Assembly: GCF_014762685.1 (NCBI RefSeq)
Contig: NZ_JABURM010000006.1
Location: 856,384 to 920,383 of the forward strand
Direction: 5' to 3'
DNA from: Gracilimonas sp.
GTDB lineage: Bacteria > Bacteroidota > Rhodothermia > Balneolales > Balneolaceae
DNA: 64,000 nucleotides
Each line of letters begins with the position of its first letter. Within the stretch, counting starts at the first letter, position 1. Of the stretch, positions 43,914 to 53,265 are shown in pieces. Made by a program: the position numbers and the translations under genes. The notes below the pieces were generated by a model. The model had not been told where the DNA came from. It saw only the letters and a program-made list of their open reading frames with translations, and made no database searches.

Positions 43914-44884
43914 AAGATATTTTGAATCCTGTTTCAGAAGAGCTGAGACAGCTTCGGTCGCACGACAAGCATGATCACTGGTTGGTTCAGGAAATCAGGT
44001 TTGAAGAGCAGGGTTATTCCGATGCCACATATGTACTTATTGGCTGTCCGCAGCACGAAGGGGTTCGCAGAAATAGCGGCCGGGTTGGAGCGGCAGAGGC
44101 ACCGGATAAAATCCGGGAGCAGTTGTATAAATTACAGGTTGAAGAGGATTTGTCTGTGCGGGTTTTTGATGCGGGTAACGTGATCGCTGATTTTTTTGAT
44201 TTCACTGATGACACAGATTCTCACGAAATAAATCAAACACCTGATGCTTTAGAGGAAATTCATAATAGGTTGACAAAGGCAGTATCTAAGTTTTTGAGAG
44301 ATGGGAAGAAGGTGATTGTACTGGGTGGGGGGAATGATATTTCGTATGCGGATGTACGTGCACTTTCAGCAGTTGAGCGGGATATTTCAGCCCTAAATAT
44401 TGATGCCCACCTGGATATGCGCAATGCAGAAAGAATAACCAGCGGAACCCCATATCGAAAACTCATTGAAGATGGCTATTTGAATCCCCGGAATCTACAT
44501 GAATTTGGAATACGCCGGGAAAGTAATGGGGCGTTCTATTTAAATTCAGCGTATGACCTTGGAGTGCATATTCATTATTTGTCGGAGTTGATAAAAGAGG
44601 GGGTGGCTGAATCTTTTCAAAATATCATAGATGAAATTGGCGAACACCCCTTTTTTCTCGGATTGGACATGGATTCCATTCAGGCTGCGGATGCACCGGG
44701 TGTGAGTGCTTGTTCTCCAAATGGTCTTTCGGGGAGGGAAGTAATGCAGATAATCCATTATGCCAAACCAAAAGAAAACCTGAAGCTGTTCGAGATTACC
44801 GAAGTTAACCCCAAATATGATATTGATAATCGGACGGTGAAATTGGCTGCTCAGTTGGTATATGGGTTTTTATTTGGACAGTAA
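43895..44884 (+). CDS. hutG: Formimidoylglutamase
   Basis: Last step of histidine degradation: hydrolysis of N-formimino-L-glutamate to L-glutamate and formamide. 329 residues of the arginase/ureohydrolase family. Manganese-binding motifs are visible: GGGNDISYADV, NIDAHLDMRN, and FLGLDMDSIQAADAPGVSA. Start at ATG 43895 is supported by GGAGAG a few bases upstream, and it overlaps the last 19 bp of hutI in a different register, so translation is coupled. This HutG route needs no extra deiminase or N-formylglutamate step. Confidence 0.95.
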   Translation: MGIEKLKDILNPVSEELRQLRSHDKHDHWLVQEIRFEEQGYSDATYVLIGCPQHEGVRRNSGRVGAAEAPDKIREQLYKLQVEEDLSVRVFDAGNVIADFFDFTDDTDSHEINQTPDALEEIHNRLTKAVSKFLRDGKKVIVLGGGNDISYADVRALSAVERDISALNIDAHLDMRNAERITSGTPYRKLIEDGYLNPRNLHEFGIRRESNGAFYLNSAYDLGVHIHYLSELIKEGVAESFQNIIDEIGEHPFFLGLDMDSIQAADAPGVSACSPNGLSGREVMQIIHYAKPKENLKLFEITEVNPKYDIDNRTVKLAAQLVYGFLFGQ

Positions 44885-45174
44885 TTAGCACTTAAGTAAT
44901 AAAGATTGGCTCAGCGAGCTGGTTTGCATATCATGTTTAGCTTGGTATTCATCACATCTTAATAAACATAAGCTGTATTATAGTCTAAAACGATTTTTTT
45001 CGTAAACCTTTTTAAGAGAGTTTCTGCCATCATCTTCTTGTATCAATGTTATTCATTGAATATGAGATAATTCAAAGACTTTTTTGGACGATAGTCTGTG
45101 TAAAAAGTATGGGCTTATGAATAGGTTCTTTTAATTATTGCAAATTACAACAGGTTAGTATTTAATTATAATCG
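44885..45174. other. Intergenic region upstream of the XRE-PAS kinase gene
   Basis: 290 bp with no convincing gene. It contains two copies of ATAGTCT (44980-44986 and 45091-45097) and the dyad ACGATTTTTTTCGT near 44990, any of which could be a binding site for the kinase's own DNA-binding domain; this is only suggestive. No terminator for the hut operon was recognised. Confidence 0.35.
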
Positions 45175-46437
45175 ATGGTAAAAAGGGAAAGGATACAAAA
45201 ACTTTTTGGTGAAGTCGTAAAGAAGGAGCGGAAAAGGCAAAAATTAACCCAGTCAGATTTGGCAGAACGGTCTAATCTGGATAACACGTATATCTCACAA
45301 ATAGAGCGGGGTCTTGCTAATCCAAGTATTTACACAGCTTATAAAATATCAGGCTCCCTGGGTTTGAGTGAGTATGAAGTTTTTCAAAAAATGAGCATGG
45401 AAAACGGGGAGAACTTAGCAAGCTCAAATGATGCAGTGGATGAATTGGAAATCATTTATAATGCCATCGTTAAGCTTGATGCCAGTTTACTGCTGACCAC
45501 TACCCATGACGATGACTACAGAATTATTTACTGTAATGATGCCTTTCTAAAGTTTACCAATAGCGACAGAAGTGAGTTAATTGGTAAAAAGTTTATGGAT
45601 ATTTTAGCCGATGGAAAAAATGATAAAGATCTCCATAATTATTTGAGCCAGCTCAAAGATGTACCCTCAAAAGGAGAATTTATAGCCGGGTTCGATGAGA
45701 ACGGTAAAGATTTGGATGTAAAAATTAACGCTTCACCGATTCTGAGTAAAAATAATCAGGTTGAAAAACACTTGTTTATCCTTCAAAAGAAACTCTATAA
45801 AATAAAATCTGATTCCGGCCAGGAAAGCTCACATACCGTTGATAAGTATAAAACCTTGTTAACGGAGACAAATCATCGTTTAAAGAATAATCTTGCAATT
45901 ATTGTGGGCATTATCGACATAAAAATTCTTGACGCGAAAGATAATGATACCAGGGCCGTGTTAAAGGACACTCAATTGAGAATCAGTGCAATCGCCCATA
46001 TTCATGAATTATTGACAAACTCAGAAGATCATTCGAAAATTGAAATCAGGGAGTACTTAGAAAATCTTACGAGTGTTATTACAAGTACTTATGAATTTAA
46101 AAAGGGTATAAATCTTAAAACAGTTATTGGGATAGATAATTTGGGGATGAATGAAATTATCACGCTTGGGCTGTTGATTAATGAACTGGTTACGAATTCC
46201 TATAAATATGCTTTTCCCAATGAGAATAAAGGAGAGGTAAATCTTCGTTTAAATCCGGGCAAAGACGGGAAAATTAAGTTTTATTACAGCGACAATGGGA
46301 GAGGATTTGATAAAAGAATATTTGAAAAAGGCCAAACCTTAGGTTTTAGCCTGATCCATGCTTTCCTTGAACAGTTACAGGCTAGTGAAGTAAATGTAGA
46401 TACTGAAAATGGATTTAAGCTTGAGTTTGAAATGTGA
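45175..46437 (+). CDS. DNA-binding sensor histidine kinase: XRE helix-turn-helix, PAS, HisKA_2 and HATPase
   Basis: 420 residues with an unusual order of domains. Residues 8-70 are an XRE/Cro helix-turn-helix (LTQSDLAERSNLDNTYISQIERGLANPSIYTAYKI). Residues about 95-205 are a PAS domain (YRIIYCNDAFLKFTNSDRSELIGKKFMDIL, ending KHLFILQKKLYKI). The HisKA_2 dimerisation domain carries the phospho-acceptor His234 in TNHRLKNNL. The ATPase domain has NELVTNSYKYAF (336-347) and DNGRGFD (373-379). No membrane helix is present, so sensing is cytoplasmic. There is no receiver domain or response regulator nearby. Binding DNA itself could replace an output partner (inference). It converges on pyrH, 35 bp between stops. 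Confidence 0.92.
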   Translation: MVKRERIQKLFGEVVKKERKRQKLTQSDLAERSNLDNTYISQIERGLANPSIYTAYKISGSLGLSEYEVFQKMSMENGENLASSNDAVDELEIIYNAIVKLDASLLLTTTHDDDYRIIYCNDAFLKFTNSDRSELIGKKFMDILADGKNDKDLHNYLSQLKDVPSKGEFIAGFDENGKDLDVKINASPILSKNNQVEKHLFILQKKLYKIKSDSGQESSHTVDKYKTLLTETNHRLKNNLAIIVGIIDIKILDAKDNDTRAVLKDTQLRISAIAHIHELLTNSEDHSKIEIREYLENLTSVITSTYEFKKGINLKTVIGIDNLGMNEIITLGLLINELVTNSYKYAFPNENKGEVNLRLNPGKDGKIKFYYSDNGRGFDKRIFEKGQTLGFSLIHAFLEQLQASEVNVDTENGFKLEFEM

Positions 46438-46472
46438 ACGGCAAGCTAAAGGGATTCTAAAACGGTTAAAAA

Positions 46473-47192
46473 TTATTCCCAAATCACCGTAGTGCCTACA
46501 TCTTCCCCATCTACTACAATTTTTTTCAAATTGCCTTTTTTGTTCATATTGAACACGATAATTGGGGTTTTATTTTCGCGGCAGAGGGTGAAAGCGGTGA
46601 GATCCATTACCGATAGGCGACGCTTAAGGACTTCATCTCCGGTAATTACATCAAATTTCTCAGCATCTCCGTTTTTTTCAGGATCAGAGTCAAAGATACC
46701 GTCCACACGGGTACCTTTTAGAATTACATCAGCCTCAATTTCAATAGCGCGAAGTGAACCGGCGGTATCGGTGGTGAAGTAAGGATTTCCGGTTCCGGCC
46801 CCGAAAATAACCACGCGGCCTTTTTCCAGATGACGAACCGCTCGGCGGCGAATATAAGGTTCAGCAATAGCTTCCATTCGGATGGCACTCATTAGCCGGG
46901 TTTGAACGCCGATTTGTTCGAGGGCATCCTGCAGGGCCATACTGTTAATCATGGTGGCCAGCATGCCCATGTAATCGCCCTGTACACGATCCATCCCCTG
47001 AGTAGCTCCTTTCACCCCGCGGAAAATATTTCCGCCTCCAATTACCACAGAAACCTGAACTCCGGCTTCCTGAATGGATTGAATTTCCTTTGCATATTCG
47101 CTGAGAATATCAGCGTCTATACCATGACCTTGTTCGCCTAAAAGTGACTCTCCACTAAGCTTGAGAAGCACTCTGTTGTATTTATTTCCCAC
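46473..47192 (-). CDS. pyrH: UMP kinase
   Basis: Phosphorylates UMP to UDP in pyrimidine synthesis. 239 residues, the usual size. Signatures: [26 protein letters not shown], the glycine-rich [29 protein letters not shown], the nucleotide-binding [43 protein letters not shown], and [12 protein letters not shown]. It follows tsf on the minus strand, but a terminator lies between, so expression may be partly separate. The frequent partner frr (ribosome-recycling factor) is not downstream. Confidence 0.97.
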   Translation of the reverse strand: MGNKYNRVLLKLSGESLLGEQGHGIDADILSEYAKEIQSIQEAGVQVSVVIGGGNIFRGVKGATQGMDRVQGDYMGMLATMINSMALQDALEQIGVQTRLMSAIRMEAIAEPYIRRRAVRHLEKGRVVIFGAGTGNPYFTTDTAGSLRAIEIEADVILKGTRVDGIFDSDPEKNGDAEKFDVITGDEVLKRRLSVMDLTAFTLCRENKTPIIVFNMNKKGNLKKIVVDGEDVGTTVIWE

Positions 47193-47225
47193 GTTATCCT
47201 GTATTAGTGATTATATGACAAAAAA

Positions 47226-47249
47226 AAGGCTGCCAAATCTGACAGCCTT
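47226..47249 (-). terminator. Terminator between tsf and pyrH
   Basis: AAGGCTG (47226-47232) pairs with CAGCCTT (47243-47249). Read on the minus strand the hairpin is followed by eight T residues, right after the tsf stop codon. Confidence 0.85.
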
Positions 47250-47266
47250 AATGTAAAGAAAATTTA

Positions 47267-48100
47267 TTAAGCGTTTTCGCCAAGTTGAAGCCGATGGAAC
47301 GACTTAACCAGGGGAGCATCGTTCTGCTCCAGGTATTCTTTGACTGAAAGGCTGTTATCTTTTACAAACTTCTGTTCCAGAAGTACACGCTCTTCGTAGA
47401 AACGGCGAAGTTTTCCTTTGGCCGCTTGTTCTGCGATATGTTCAGGCTTGCCTTCGTTCAGTAACTGCTCTTTAGCGATTTCAAGCTCTTTCTCAACAAG
47501 GGAAGAATCAACACCGTCGCGGGTTACAGAAAGTGGCTTCATGGCAGCAACCTGCATGGCAACATCTTTTCCGATTTCGTCGTCAGTAAGATCTCCGTCA
47601 AACTCTGCAAGTACACCTAATTGGTTTCCGGGGTGGATATAGGAAATCAGAGTTCCATCGGTAGTTGCCAATACAACATTATTGATCTCAATTTTTTCTC
47701 CGATTTTACCCACCATTTCTTCCAGGTGCTTCTCAATAGTAAGTCCGTCAACTTCAACTCCAAGCAAATCTTTAACATTGTCGATGTCGTTTTCAAATGC
47801 AGCGTTCAGGAATGATTCGGCATCAGCCTGAAATTCTTCGTTTCGGGCTACAAAGTCGGTCTCACAATTAATTTCAATAAGAACGGCTTTGGTCTTGTCC
47901 TCTGAAATACGGCTCAAAATCAAACCTTGATTAGCTTCACGATCTGCTCTTTTTTCGGAAACTTGCTGTCCTTTCTTACGCAGGTTTTCAACAGCTTGGT
48001 CAAAATCACCGTTTGCTTCGGAGAGGGCTTTTTTGCAATCCATCATACCCGCTCCGGTCATGTCTCTAAGTTTTTTTACGTCTGCAGCAGAAATACTCAT
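47267..48100 (-). CDS. tsf: Elongation factor Ts
   Basis: Guanine-nucleotide exchange factor for EF-Tu. 277 residues. The N-terminal UBA-like part MSISAADVKKLRDMTGAGMMDCKKALSEANGDFDQAVENLRKKG is typical, followed by the core with ALVEINCETDFVARNEEF (here VLIEINCETDFVARNEEFQ) and the dimerisation/coiled part AKEQLLNEGKPEHIAEQAAKGKLRRFYEERVLLEQKFV. It lies 29 bp after rpsB on the same strand, the near-universal rpsB-tsf order. Confidence 0.97.
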   Translation of the reverse strand: MSISAADVKKLRDMTGAGMMDCKKALSEANGDFDQAVENLRKKGQQVSEKRADREANQGLILSRISEDKTKAVLIEINCETDFVARNEEFQADAESFLNAAFENDIDNVKDLLGVEVDGLTIEKHLEEMVGKIGEKIEINNVVLATTDGTLISYIHPGNQLGVLAEFDGDLTDDEIGKDVAMQVAAMKPLSVTRDGVDSSLVEKELEIAKEQLLNEGKPEHIAEQAAKGKLRRFYEERVLLEQKFVKDNSLSVKEYLEQNDAPLVKSFHRLQLGENA

Positions 48101-48129
48101 TTTTTCTGAATAGTATTTAATAGTTGAAA

Positions 48130-49038
48130 TTATTCTTCTTCGTCGTTGCTGTCAGCATCTGCTTTTGCTTCTGCTTTGTCAGCTTTTTTGTCTTCTTTTT
48201 TATTCTTGTCGCCTTTTTTCTTGCGGCGCGAACGAAGTTTAGTTCCTTTGGCAGCGTCTTTTACATCAACGTCGCTGCTGTCATCTTTACCACTTTCGCC
48301 TTTAGCGTCAGCGGCAGCTTGTTCCATTACATCTTCTTCTTGTTGTGCTTCACGCTCGGCAGAACCTTCGATAATTGCATCTGCAATTTGAGTGGTTACC
48401 AGCTGAATGGTACGTGCTGAGTCATCATTGCAAGGAACAATGTAATCAGGAACATCAGGATCACTGTTCGTGTCAACCATCGCAATAATTGGGATATGAA
48501 GTTTGATGGCTTCGTTTACAGCCAGGTGCTCTTTAATGATATCTACCACGAAGATAGCACCGGGCAGGCGTCCCATGTTTTTAATACCACCTAAGGCATC
48601 ATTCAGTTTGTCTTGCTCACGCTGAAGCATCAAGCCTTCCTTTTTGGTGAGTTCGTCAAACGTACCGTCGGTTTTCATTTTTTCGATTTCCTCCATACGG
48701 GAAATACTTTTGCGAACGGTGCTGAAGTTGGTAAGCATTCCACCCATCCAGCGATGCGTAATATGCGGCATGCCGCAGCGCAGGGCTTCTGTTTTAATGA
48801 TTTCGGTAGATTGCTTTTTAGTTCCTACAAAAAGAATGGTTTTACCGGCTCGGGAAAGTTTTTGAACTTCATCGAGGGCTTCTTGTAAATATTTTTGAGT
48901 TTTTTTCAGGTCAATGATGTGAATCCCGTTTCGCTCCATAAAGATGAAGTCTTTCATTTTAGGATTCCATCGGCGGGTGAGGTGACCGAAGTGTGCGCCT
49001 GACTTAAGCAGGTCTTGTATAGATGCAGCTTTTGGCAT
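48130..49038 (-). CDS. rpsB: 30S ribosomal protein S2
   Basis: 302 residues, longer than the usual 240-260 because of a highly charged C-terminal tail (from about residue 240: KGESGKDDSSDVDV..., then lysine- and acid-rich). Family motifs: LKSGAHFGHLTRRWNPKMKDFIFMERNGIHIIDL, VGTKKQSTEIIKTEALRCGMPHITHRWMGGMLTNFSTV, and NEAIKLHIPIIAMVDTNSDPDVPDYIVPCNDDSARTI. Charged S2 extensions are common in Bacteroidota. A 195-bp leader separates it from rpsI upstream. Confidence 0.97.
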   Translation of the reverse strand: MPKAASIQDLLKSGAHFGHLTRRWNPKMKDFIFMERNGIHIIDLKKTQKYLQEALDEVQKLSRAGKTILFVGTKKQSTEIIKTEALRCGMPHITHRWMGGMLTNFSTVRKSISRMEEIEKMKTDGTFDELTKKEGLMLQREQDKLNDALGGIKNMGRLPGAIFVVDIIKEHLAVNEAIKLHIPIIAMVDTNSDPDVPDYIVPCNDDSARTIQLVTTQIADAIIEGSAEREAQQEEDVMEQAAADAKGESGKDDSSDVDVKDAAKGTKLRSRRKKKGDKNKKEDKKADKAEAKADADSNDEEE

Positions 49039-49234
49039 TGTATTAGTTATGTAAGTTTAGGTTAATCCTCTATGCGGGTCATCCCCGAGAGCGTTAATCC
49101 TGAGTCAATTAAGCTCAGAACACCAAACGCAGGGTCGCCACATATGTGTGATTTAGTTTTAGTGTGGTTATTGGTTAAAGGTGTAATGGTTAATCGGTGG
49201 TCGAATAACCATTTCCATATAACGAATAACGAAA
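49039..49234 (-). promoter_or_regulatory. rpsB upstream region, possible structured leader
   Basis: 195 bp between rpsI and rpsB. It contains two short dyads (CGGG 49075-49078 with CCCG 49084-49087; CTGAG 49100-49104 with CTCAG 49114-49118) and a 9-bp direct repeat GTTAATCCT (49061-49069 and 49093-49101). It must hold a promoter or read-through region for rpsB-tsf and could fold into an S2-binding autoregulatory leader as in other bacteria; not demonstrated here. Confidence 0.4.
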
Positions 49235-49621
49235 TTATCGTTTAGAGAACTGGAATTTCTTACGAGCTTTAGGCTGACCGTATTTCTTACGCTCTACCAT
49301 TCTGTCATCTCGGGTAAGAAGGCCGTGTCCTTTAAGAACATCGTGCATTTCTTCGTTCTCTCCGTCCAAAGCACGGGCAAGTGCGTGAGAGATGGCTCCG
49401 GCCTGACCGGTACTTCCACCACCACGAACAGTGATTTTAATGTCGTATTTACCTTCTGTTTCAGTAACAGTCATTGGAAACATAGCAATGTTACGACGTG
49501 CTTTTACTGGAAAATATTCTTCAATGGGTTTGTGGTTGACGAGAATTTCGCCTTTACCCGGCTTGATATACAAACGGGCAGTTGCTGTTTTTCGTCGTCC
49601 TATGTAATTCGCTTGTGCCAT
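49235..49621 (-). CDS. rpsI: 30S ribosomal protein S9
   Basis: 128 residues, standard. N-terminus YIGRRKTATARLYIKPGKGEILVNHKPIEEYFP, middle ITVRGGGSTGQAGAISHALARAL, and the conserved C-terminal tail MVERKKYGQPKARKKFQFSKR ending in KR, which reaches the ribosomal P site. It follows rplM by 18 bp, the conserved rplM-rpsI operon. Confidence 0.97.
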   Translation of the reverse strand: MAQANYIGRRKTATARLYIKPGKGEILVNHKPIEEYFPVKARRNIAMFPMTVTETEGKYDIKITVRGGGSTGQAGAISHALARALDGENEEMHDVLKGHGLLTRDDRMVERKKYGQPKARKKFQFSKR

Positions 49622-49639
49622 TATTTAGTTCTGGATGGA

Positions 49640-50083
49640 TTAAAGCTCAATGATTTCTGGTTCTTGCGCGGTATGCGGATGTACAGGGCCTGCATAAACT
49701 CTCAGGTTGGTCGCAATTTTGCGCCCCAACTTGGTTTTAGGCAGCATGCCTCGTACGGCAGTTGTAACTAAAGATGTAGGATCTTTCTCCATCATTTCTT
49801 CAGCCGTAGTAAAGCGCTCTCCGCCCGGGTAAAAGGTGTGATGGAAATAAGTTTTATCCGTCATCTTTTTACCGGTTAGCTTCACCTTTTCAGCGTTGAT
49901 AACAACTACGTTATCACCGGTGTCCATATGTGGGGTGAAGGTCGGCTTGTTCTTGCCTCTCAAAATTTTTGCAATCTCGCTACTCAGTCGGCCCAATGGC
50001 TGATCTTCAGCGTCAATGAGCACCCATTTCTTGTCAATATCACTGGGTTTTGCTGAGTATGTCTTAAAACTTAATGTGTCCAC
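49640..50083 (-). CDS. rplM: 50S ribosomal protein L13
   Basis: 147 residues. Family marks: WVLIDAEDQPLGRLSSEIAKILRGKNKPTFTPHMDTGDNVVVINAEKVKLTGKKMTDKTYFHHTFYPGGE and the C-terminal AVRGMLPKTKLGRKIATNLRVYAGPVHPH. First gene of the rplM-rpsI operon, divergent from acnA across 254 bp. Confidence 0.97.
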   Translation of the reverse strand: MDTLSFKTYSAKPSDIDKKWVLIDAEDQPLGRLSSEIAKILRGKNKPTFTPHMDTGDNVVVINAEKVKLTGKKMTDKTYFHHTFYPGGERFTTAEEMMEKDPTSLVTTAVRGMLPKTKLGRKIATNLRVYAGPVHPHTAQEPEIIEL

Positions 50084-50188
50084 GATTAAACTCGTTTATT
50101 TTGTCTTATTGGAAAGTCGAATAAGATAGAAGTAATTATCGTAGATATCAATATCAGATTGCATAAAAGTTTAGTGACTTGTTCCTCG

Positions 50189-50209
50189 TTGCATAGCTCC
50201 GCTTTGCAA
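50189..50209. repeat. Degenerate palindromic repeat between rplM and acnA
   Basis: TTGCATAGC-TCC-GCTTTGCAA: a 9-bp stem with one mismatch and a 3-nt loop. Its flanks (CATTGCAAAGCGGAGC on the minus strand) resemble the dispersed CATTGCGAAGCGGAGC-type palindromes seen in many bacterial genomes. It is not of the same sequence as the other three repeats. Confidence 0.45.
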
Positions 50210-50293
50210 TGACAACCCGAGACAAAATCACCAAATCACGTAAATCAATAATCTCAATAGATACTTGTTAAAGACAAAGCCCAAAAAAATTGG

Positions 50294-50301
50294 TACCTTT
50301 G
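50294..50301 (+). promoter_or_regulatory. Possible -7 promoter element of acnA
   Basis: TACCTTTG fits TAnnTTTG and lies 36 bp before the acnA start codon. The same octamer precedes the M48 gene. No clear -33 element at the standard spacing. Confidence 0.4.
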
Positions 50302-50337
50302 GGGATAAGGAGAAAGAAAATCTAAATCGAGATACTA

Positions 50338-53049
50338 ATGAGCGACAAACTAAAGCAAACCAGAGTAGAATTTGAAACCGGTTCAGGCAAAGCCTTCCTA
50401 TACAGCCTGGAAAAATTGAAGGAGCAGGGGTATGAAAATATTGCCAAGCTGCCTTTTTCCGTAAAGATATTGTTGGAGGCCGTTCTGCGTGAATTCGACG
50501 GCTATGCGGTTACTGAAAAAGATATTGAAGCACTGGCAAGCTATAATGCCAAAGATCCGCAGGGGGAAATTCCATTCAAACCATCACGTGTAGTACTTCA
50601 GGATTTTACCGGTGTACCTGCCGTTGTTGACCTTGCTGCACTTCGTTCTGCTATGAAGCGCATGGGCGGTAAAGCTACCGACATCAATCCTCAGGTTCCT
50701 GTGGATCTGGTTATTGACCACTCCGTTCAGGTGGATATGTTCGGGCAGGATGCTGCACTCATGTTCAACGTTGAGAAAGAGATGGAACGTAACAATGAGC
50801 GCTATGAATTTCTGAAGTGGGGTAAAGAAGCTTTTGATAATTTTCGTGTGGTGCCTCCGGGGCGTGGAATCGTTCACCAGGTGAATTTGGAATATTTAGG
50901 ACGCGGTGTTTTCACCCGTAAAGAAGAAGACGGTTCCACAACTGCTTATCCGGATACTTTGGTGGGAACCGATTCTCACACTACCATGATCAACGGGCTT
51001 GGAATTCTCGGCTGGGGTGTTGGCGGAATTGAAGCGGAAGCAGCAATGCTTGGCCAGCCTATTTCCATGCTGGTACCCGAAGTAACGGGAATGAAATTGA
51101 CCGGAAAACTTCGGGAAGGAGTAACGGCAACCGACCTTACACTTACCGTAACCCAAATGCTTCGTCAGCACGGCGTGGTTGGTAAGTTTGTAGAATTTTA
51201 CGGCGACGGCCTCAGCAACATGAGCTTGCCTGATCGTGCAACTATCGCGAATATGGCTCCTGAATATGGGGCCACCATGGGCTTCTTCCCAATTGATGAA
51301 GAAGCACTGCGATACATGAGAAGAACCGGTCGATCTGAAGAGCTGGTGCAGTTGGTAGAGAATTACACCAAAGCCCAGGGCTTGTACCGAACCGATGATA
51401 CTCCTGATCCTGAATTTTCTTCTACTTTGGAATTAGATCTGAGCACGGTAGAAACTTCACTTGCCGGGCCTAAACTTCCGCACGACCGTATTGCACTCGG
51501 CAATATGAAAAAGGCTTTCGAAAACTCTCTGACAAGTGATAATCCTACCATGGGATTCAACCTTGCTCAAGAGAAACTGGCCAATAAAGGGATTTACAAA
51601 AACGGCCAGGAAATTGAGATGAAGCACGGTGATGTTGTGATTGCCGCTATCACCTCCTGTACCAACACTTCAAACCCAAGCGTGATGCTGGGTGCGGGAA
51701 TTGTAGCCAAGAAAGCGTACGAAAAAGGACTTAAAGTTCCTGCTTATGTGAAAACTTCACTGGCTCCGGGTTCACGTGTTGTAACCGAATATTTAAATGA
51801 AGCCGGGCTTACCGAGTATATGGACAAGCTCGGGTTCAATCTGGTAGGTTACGGATGCACAACCTGTATCGGTAATTCAGGCCCATTACCTGAACCGGTT
51901 GAGAAGGCTATTAAAGAAGGTGACTTAATCGCAGCCGGTGTACTTTCAGGGAACCGAAACTTTGAGGGCCGTATTCACCCATATGTGAAAGCAAATTACC
52001 TGGCTTCACCGCCACTCGTAGTAGCTTATGCACTTGCCGGGAGCGTGGATATCGATCTTGCTACTGAGCCTTTGGGTAAAGACAAAGACGGAAATGAGGT
52101 TTATCTGAAGGATATCTGGCCAACAACGGCAGAAATTGCAGAACATCTGGATGCGGCTATCCGTCCTGAGCTATTTGAAAAGATGTATGGTGATATTTTT
52201 GAATCTCCAACCTGGGAGGAAATCCCGGTTTCAGGCGGAGATTTATTTAACTGGAGCGAAAAGTCAACTTACATTCAGGAACCTCCATTTTTTATGGGGA
52301 TGTCTGAAGAACCTGAGCCCATTAAGCCCATTAAAGGAGCAAGGGCATTGGTAAAAGTGGGTGATTCAATCACAACTGATCATATTTCTCCTGCAGGTAA
52401 TATTGATGAAGAGTCTCCTGCCGGAAAGTATTTAAAAGATCATGGCGTTGAGAAAGCCGACTTCAACTCTTATGGTTCTCGTCGAGGTAACGACCGTGTT
52501 ATGACGCGCGGAACTTTTGCCAATGTTCGTTTTAAGAATCAATTGGCCCCGGGTACCGAAGGCGGATTTACTAAGTATTTCCCGGATGATGAAATCACTA
52601 CCATTTATGATGCATCTCTGAAATACAAGGAATCCAATACTCCGCTGGTAGCATTGGCCGGGAAGCAGTATGGAACGGGCTCGTCTCGTGACTGGGCTGC
52701 CAAAGGTACAGCACTGCTTGGTGTAGAAGCTGTGATTGCAACTTCTTATGAGCGGATTCACAGGTCTAATCTCATCCAAATGGGTGTACTTCCTTTGCAA
52801 TTTAAAGACGGAGAAAGTGCAGACAGCCTTGGGTTGGACGGTTCAGAAACATTCGATATTCACGTGGATGATAATGTTCAGGCACGTCAGGAAATAAAAG
52901 TTACCGCTACTAAAACAAATGGCGAAGAAATCAACTTTACGACCGATTGCAGAATTGATACCCCGGTAGAAGTGGATTACTATCGCAATGGTGGAATCCT
53001 GCATACGGTACTTCTTGACTACCTCAAGAAAAGTAAGGCGGAGAACTAA
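50338..53049 (+). CDS. acnA: Aconitate hydratase A
   Basis: TCA-cycle isomerisation of citrate to isocitrate with a [4Fe-4S] cluster. 903 residues, the AcnA/IRP type. The cluster cysteines appear in [17 protein letters not shown] and [13 protein letters not shown]. Other marks: [38 protein letters not shown], and in the swivelling domain [56 protein letters not shown] and [17 protein letters not shown]. It is a single-gene unit closed by a terminator. Confidence 0.97.
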   Translation: MSDKLKQTRVEFETGSGKAFLYSLEKLKEQGYENIAKLPFSVKILLEAVLREFDGYAVTEKDIEALASYNAKDPQGEIPFKPSRVVLQDFTGVPAVVDLAALRSAMKRMGGKATDINPQVPVDLVIDHSVQVDMFGQDAALMFNVEKEMERNNERYEFLKWGKEAFDNFRVVPPGRGIVHQVNLEYLGRGVFTRKEEDGSTTAYPDTLVGTDSHTTMINGLGILGWGVGGIEAEAAMLGQPISMLVPEVTGMKLTGKLREGVTATDLTLTVTQMLRQHGVVGKFVEFYGDGLSNMSLPDRATIANMAPEYGATMGFFPIDEEALRYMRRTGRSEELVQLVENYTKAQGLYRTDDTPDPEFSSTLELDLSTVETSLAGPKLPHDRIALGNMKKAFENSLTSDNPTMGFNLAQEKLANKGIYKNGQEIEMKHGDVVIAAITSCTNTSNPSVMLGAGIVAKKAYEKGLKVPAYVKTSLAPGSRVVTEYLNEAGLTEYMDKLGFNLVGYGCTTCIGNSGPLPEPVEKAIKEGDLIAAGVLSGNRNFEGRIHPYVKANYLASPPLVVAYALAGSVDIDLATEPLGKDKDGNEVYLKDIWPTTAEIAEHLDAAIRPELFEKMYGDIFESPTWEEIPVSGGDLFNWSEKSTYIQEPPFFMGMSEEPEPIKPIKGARALVKVGDSITTDHISPAGNIDEESPAGKYLKDHGVEKADFNSYGSRRGNDRVMTRGTFANVRFKNQLAPGTEGGFTKYFPDDEITTIYDASLKYKESNTPLVALAGKQYGTGSSRDWAAKGTALLGVEAVIATSYERIHRSNLIQMGVLPLQFKDGESADSLGLDGSETFDIHVDDNVQARQEIKVTATKTNGEEINFTTDCRIDTPVEVDYYRNGGILHTVLLDYLKKSKAEN

Positions 53050-53076
53050 CGACTCAGATTCAGAAACCTGAAATTT

Positions 53077-53107
53077 AAAAAAGCACCGTTTGAAGCGGTG
53101 CTTTTTT
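53077..53107 (+). terminator. Terminator after acnA
   Basis: AAAAAAGCACCG (53077-53088) pairs with CGGTGCTTTTTT (53096-53107) across 7 nt, ending in a T-run. Confidence 0.9.
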
Positions 53108-53265
53108 TATTTGAGGGAGATAACCTTGGTTTTTTAAAAAATATAAGCGATTCACTCAATTTTTTTTATATTGATTACCCTAAGATATAAATACGGGTAT
53201 AAGTTATTAGCAATCTAAAAAAGGATATTGCCTCTCATTTCCCCGAGGGTGTCGGGCGGAAAGAT

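Noticed and set aside
45046-45120. 24-residue open frame (MLFIEYEIIQRLFWTIVCVKSMGL) upstream of the XRE-PAS kinase
   Set aside because: Could be a leader peptide, but there is no ribosome-binding site, repeat of a regulatory amino acid or hairpin to support it.
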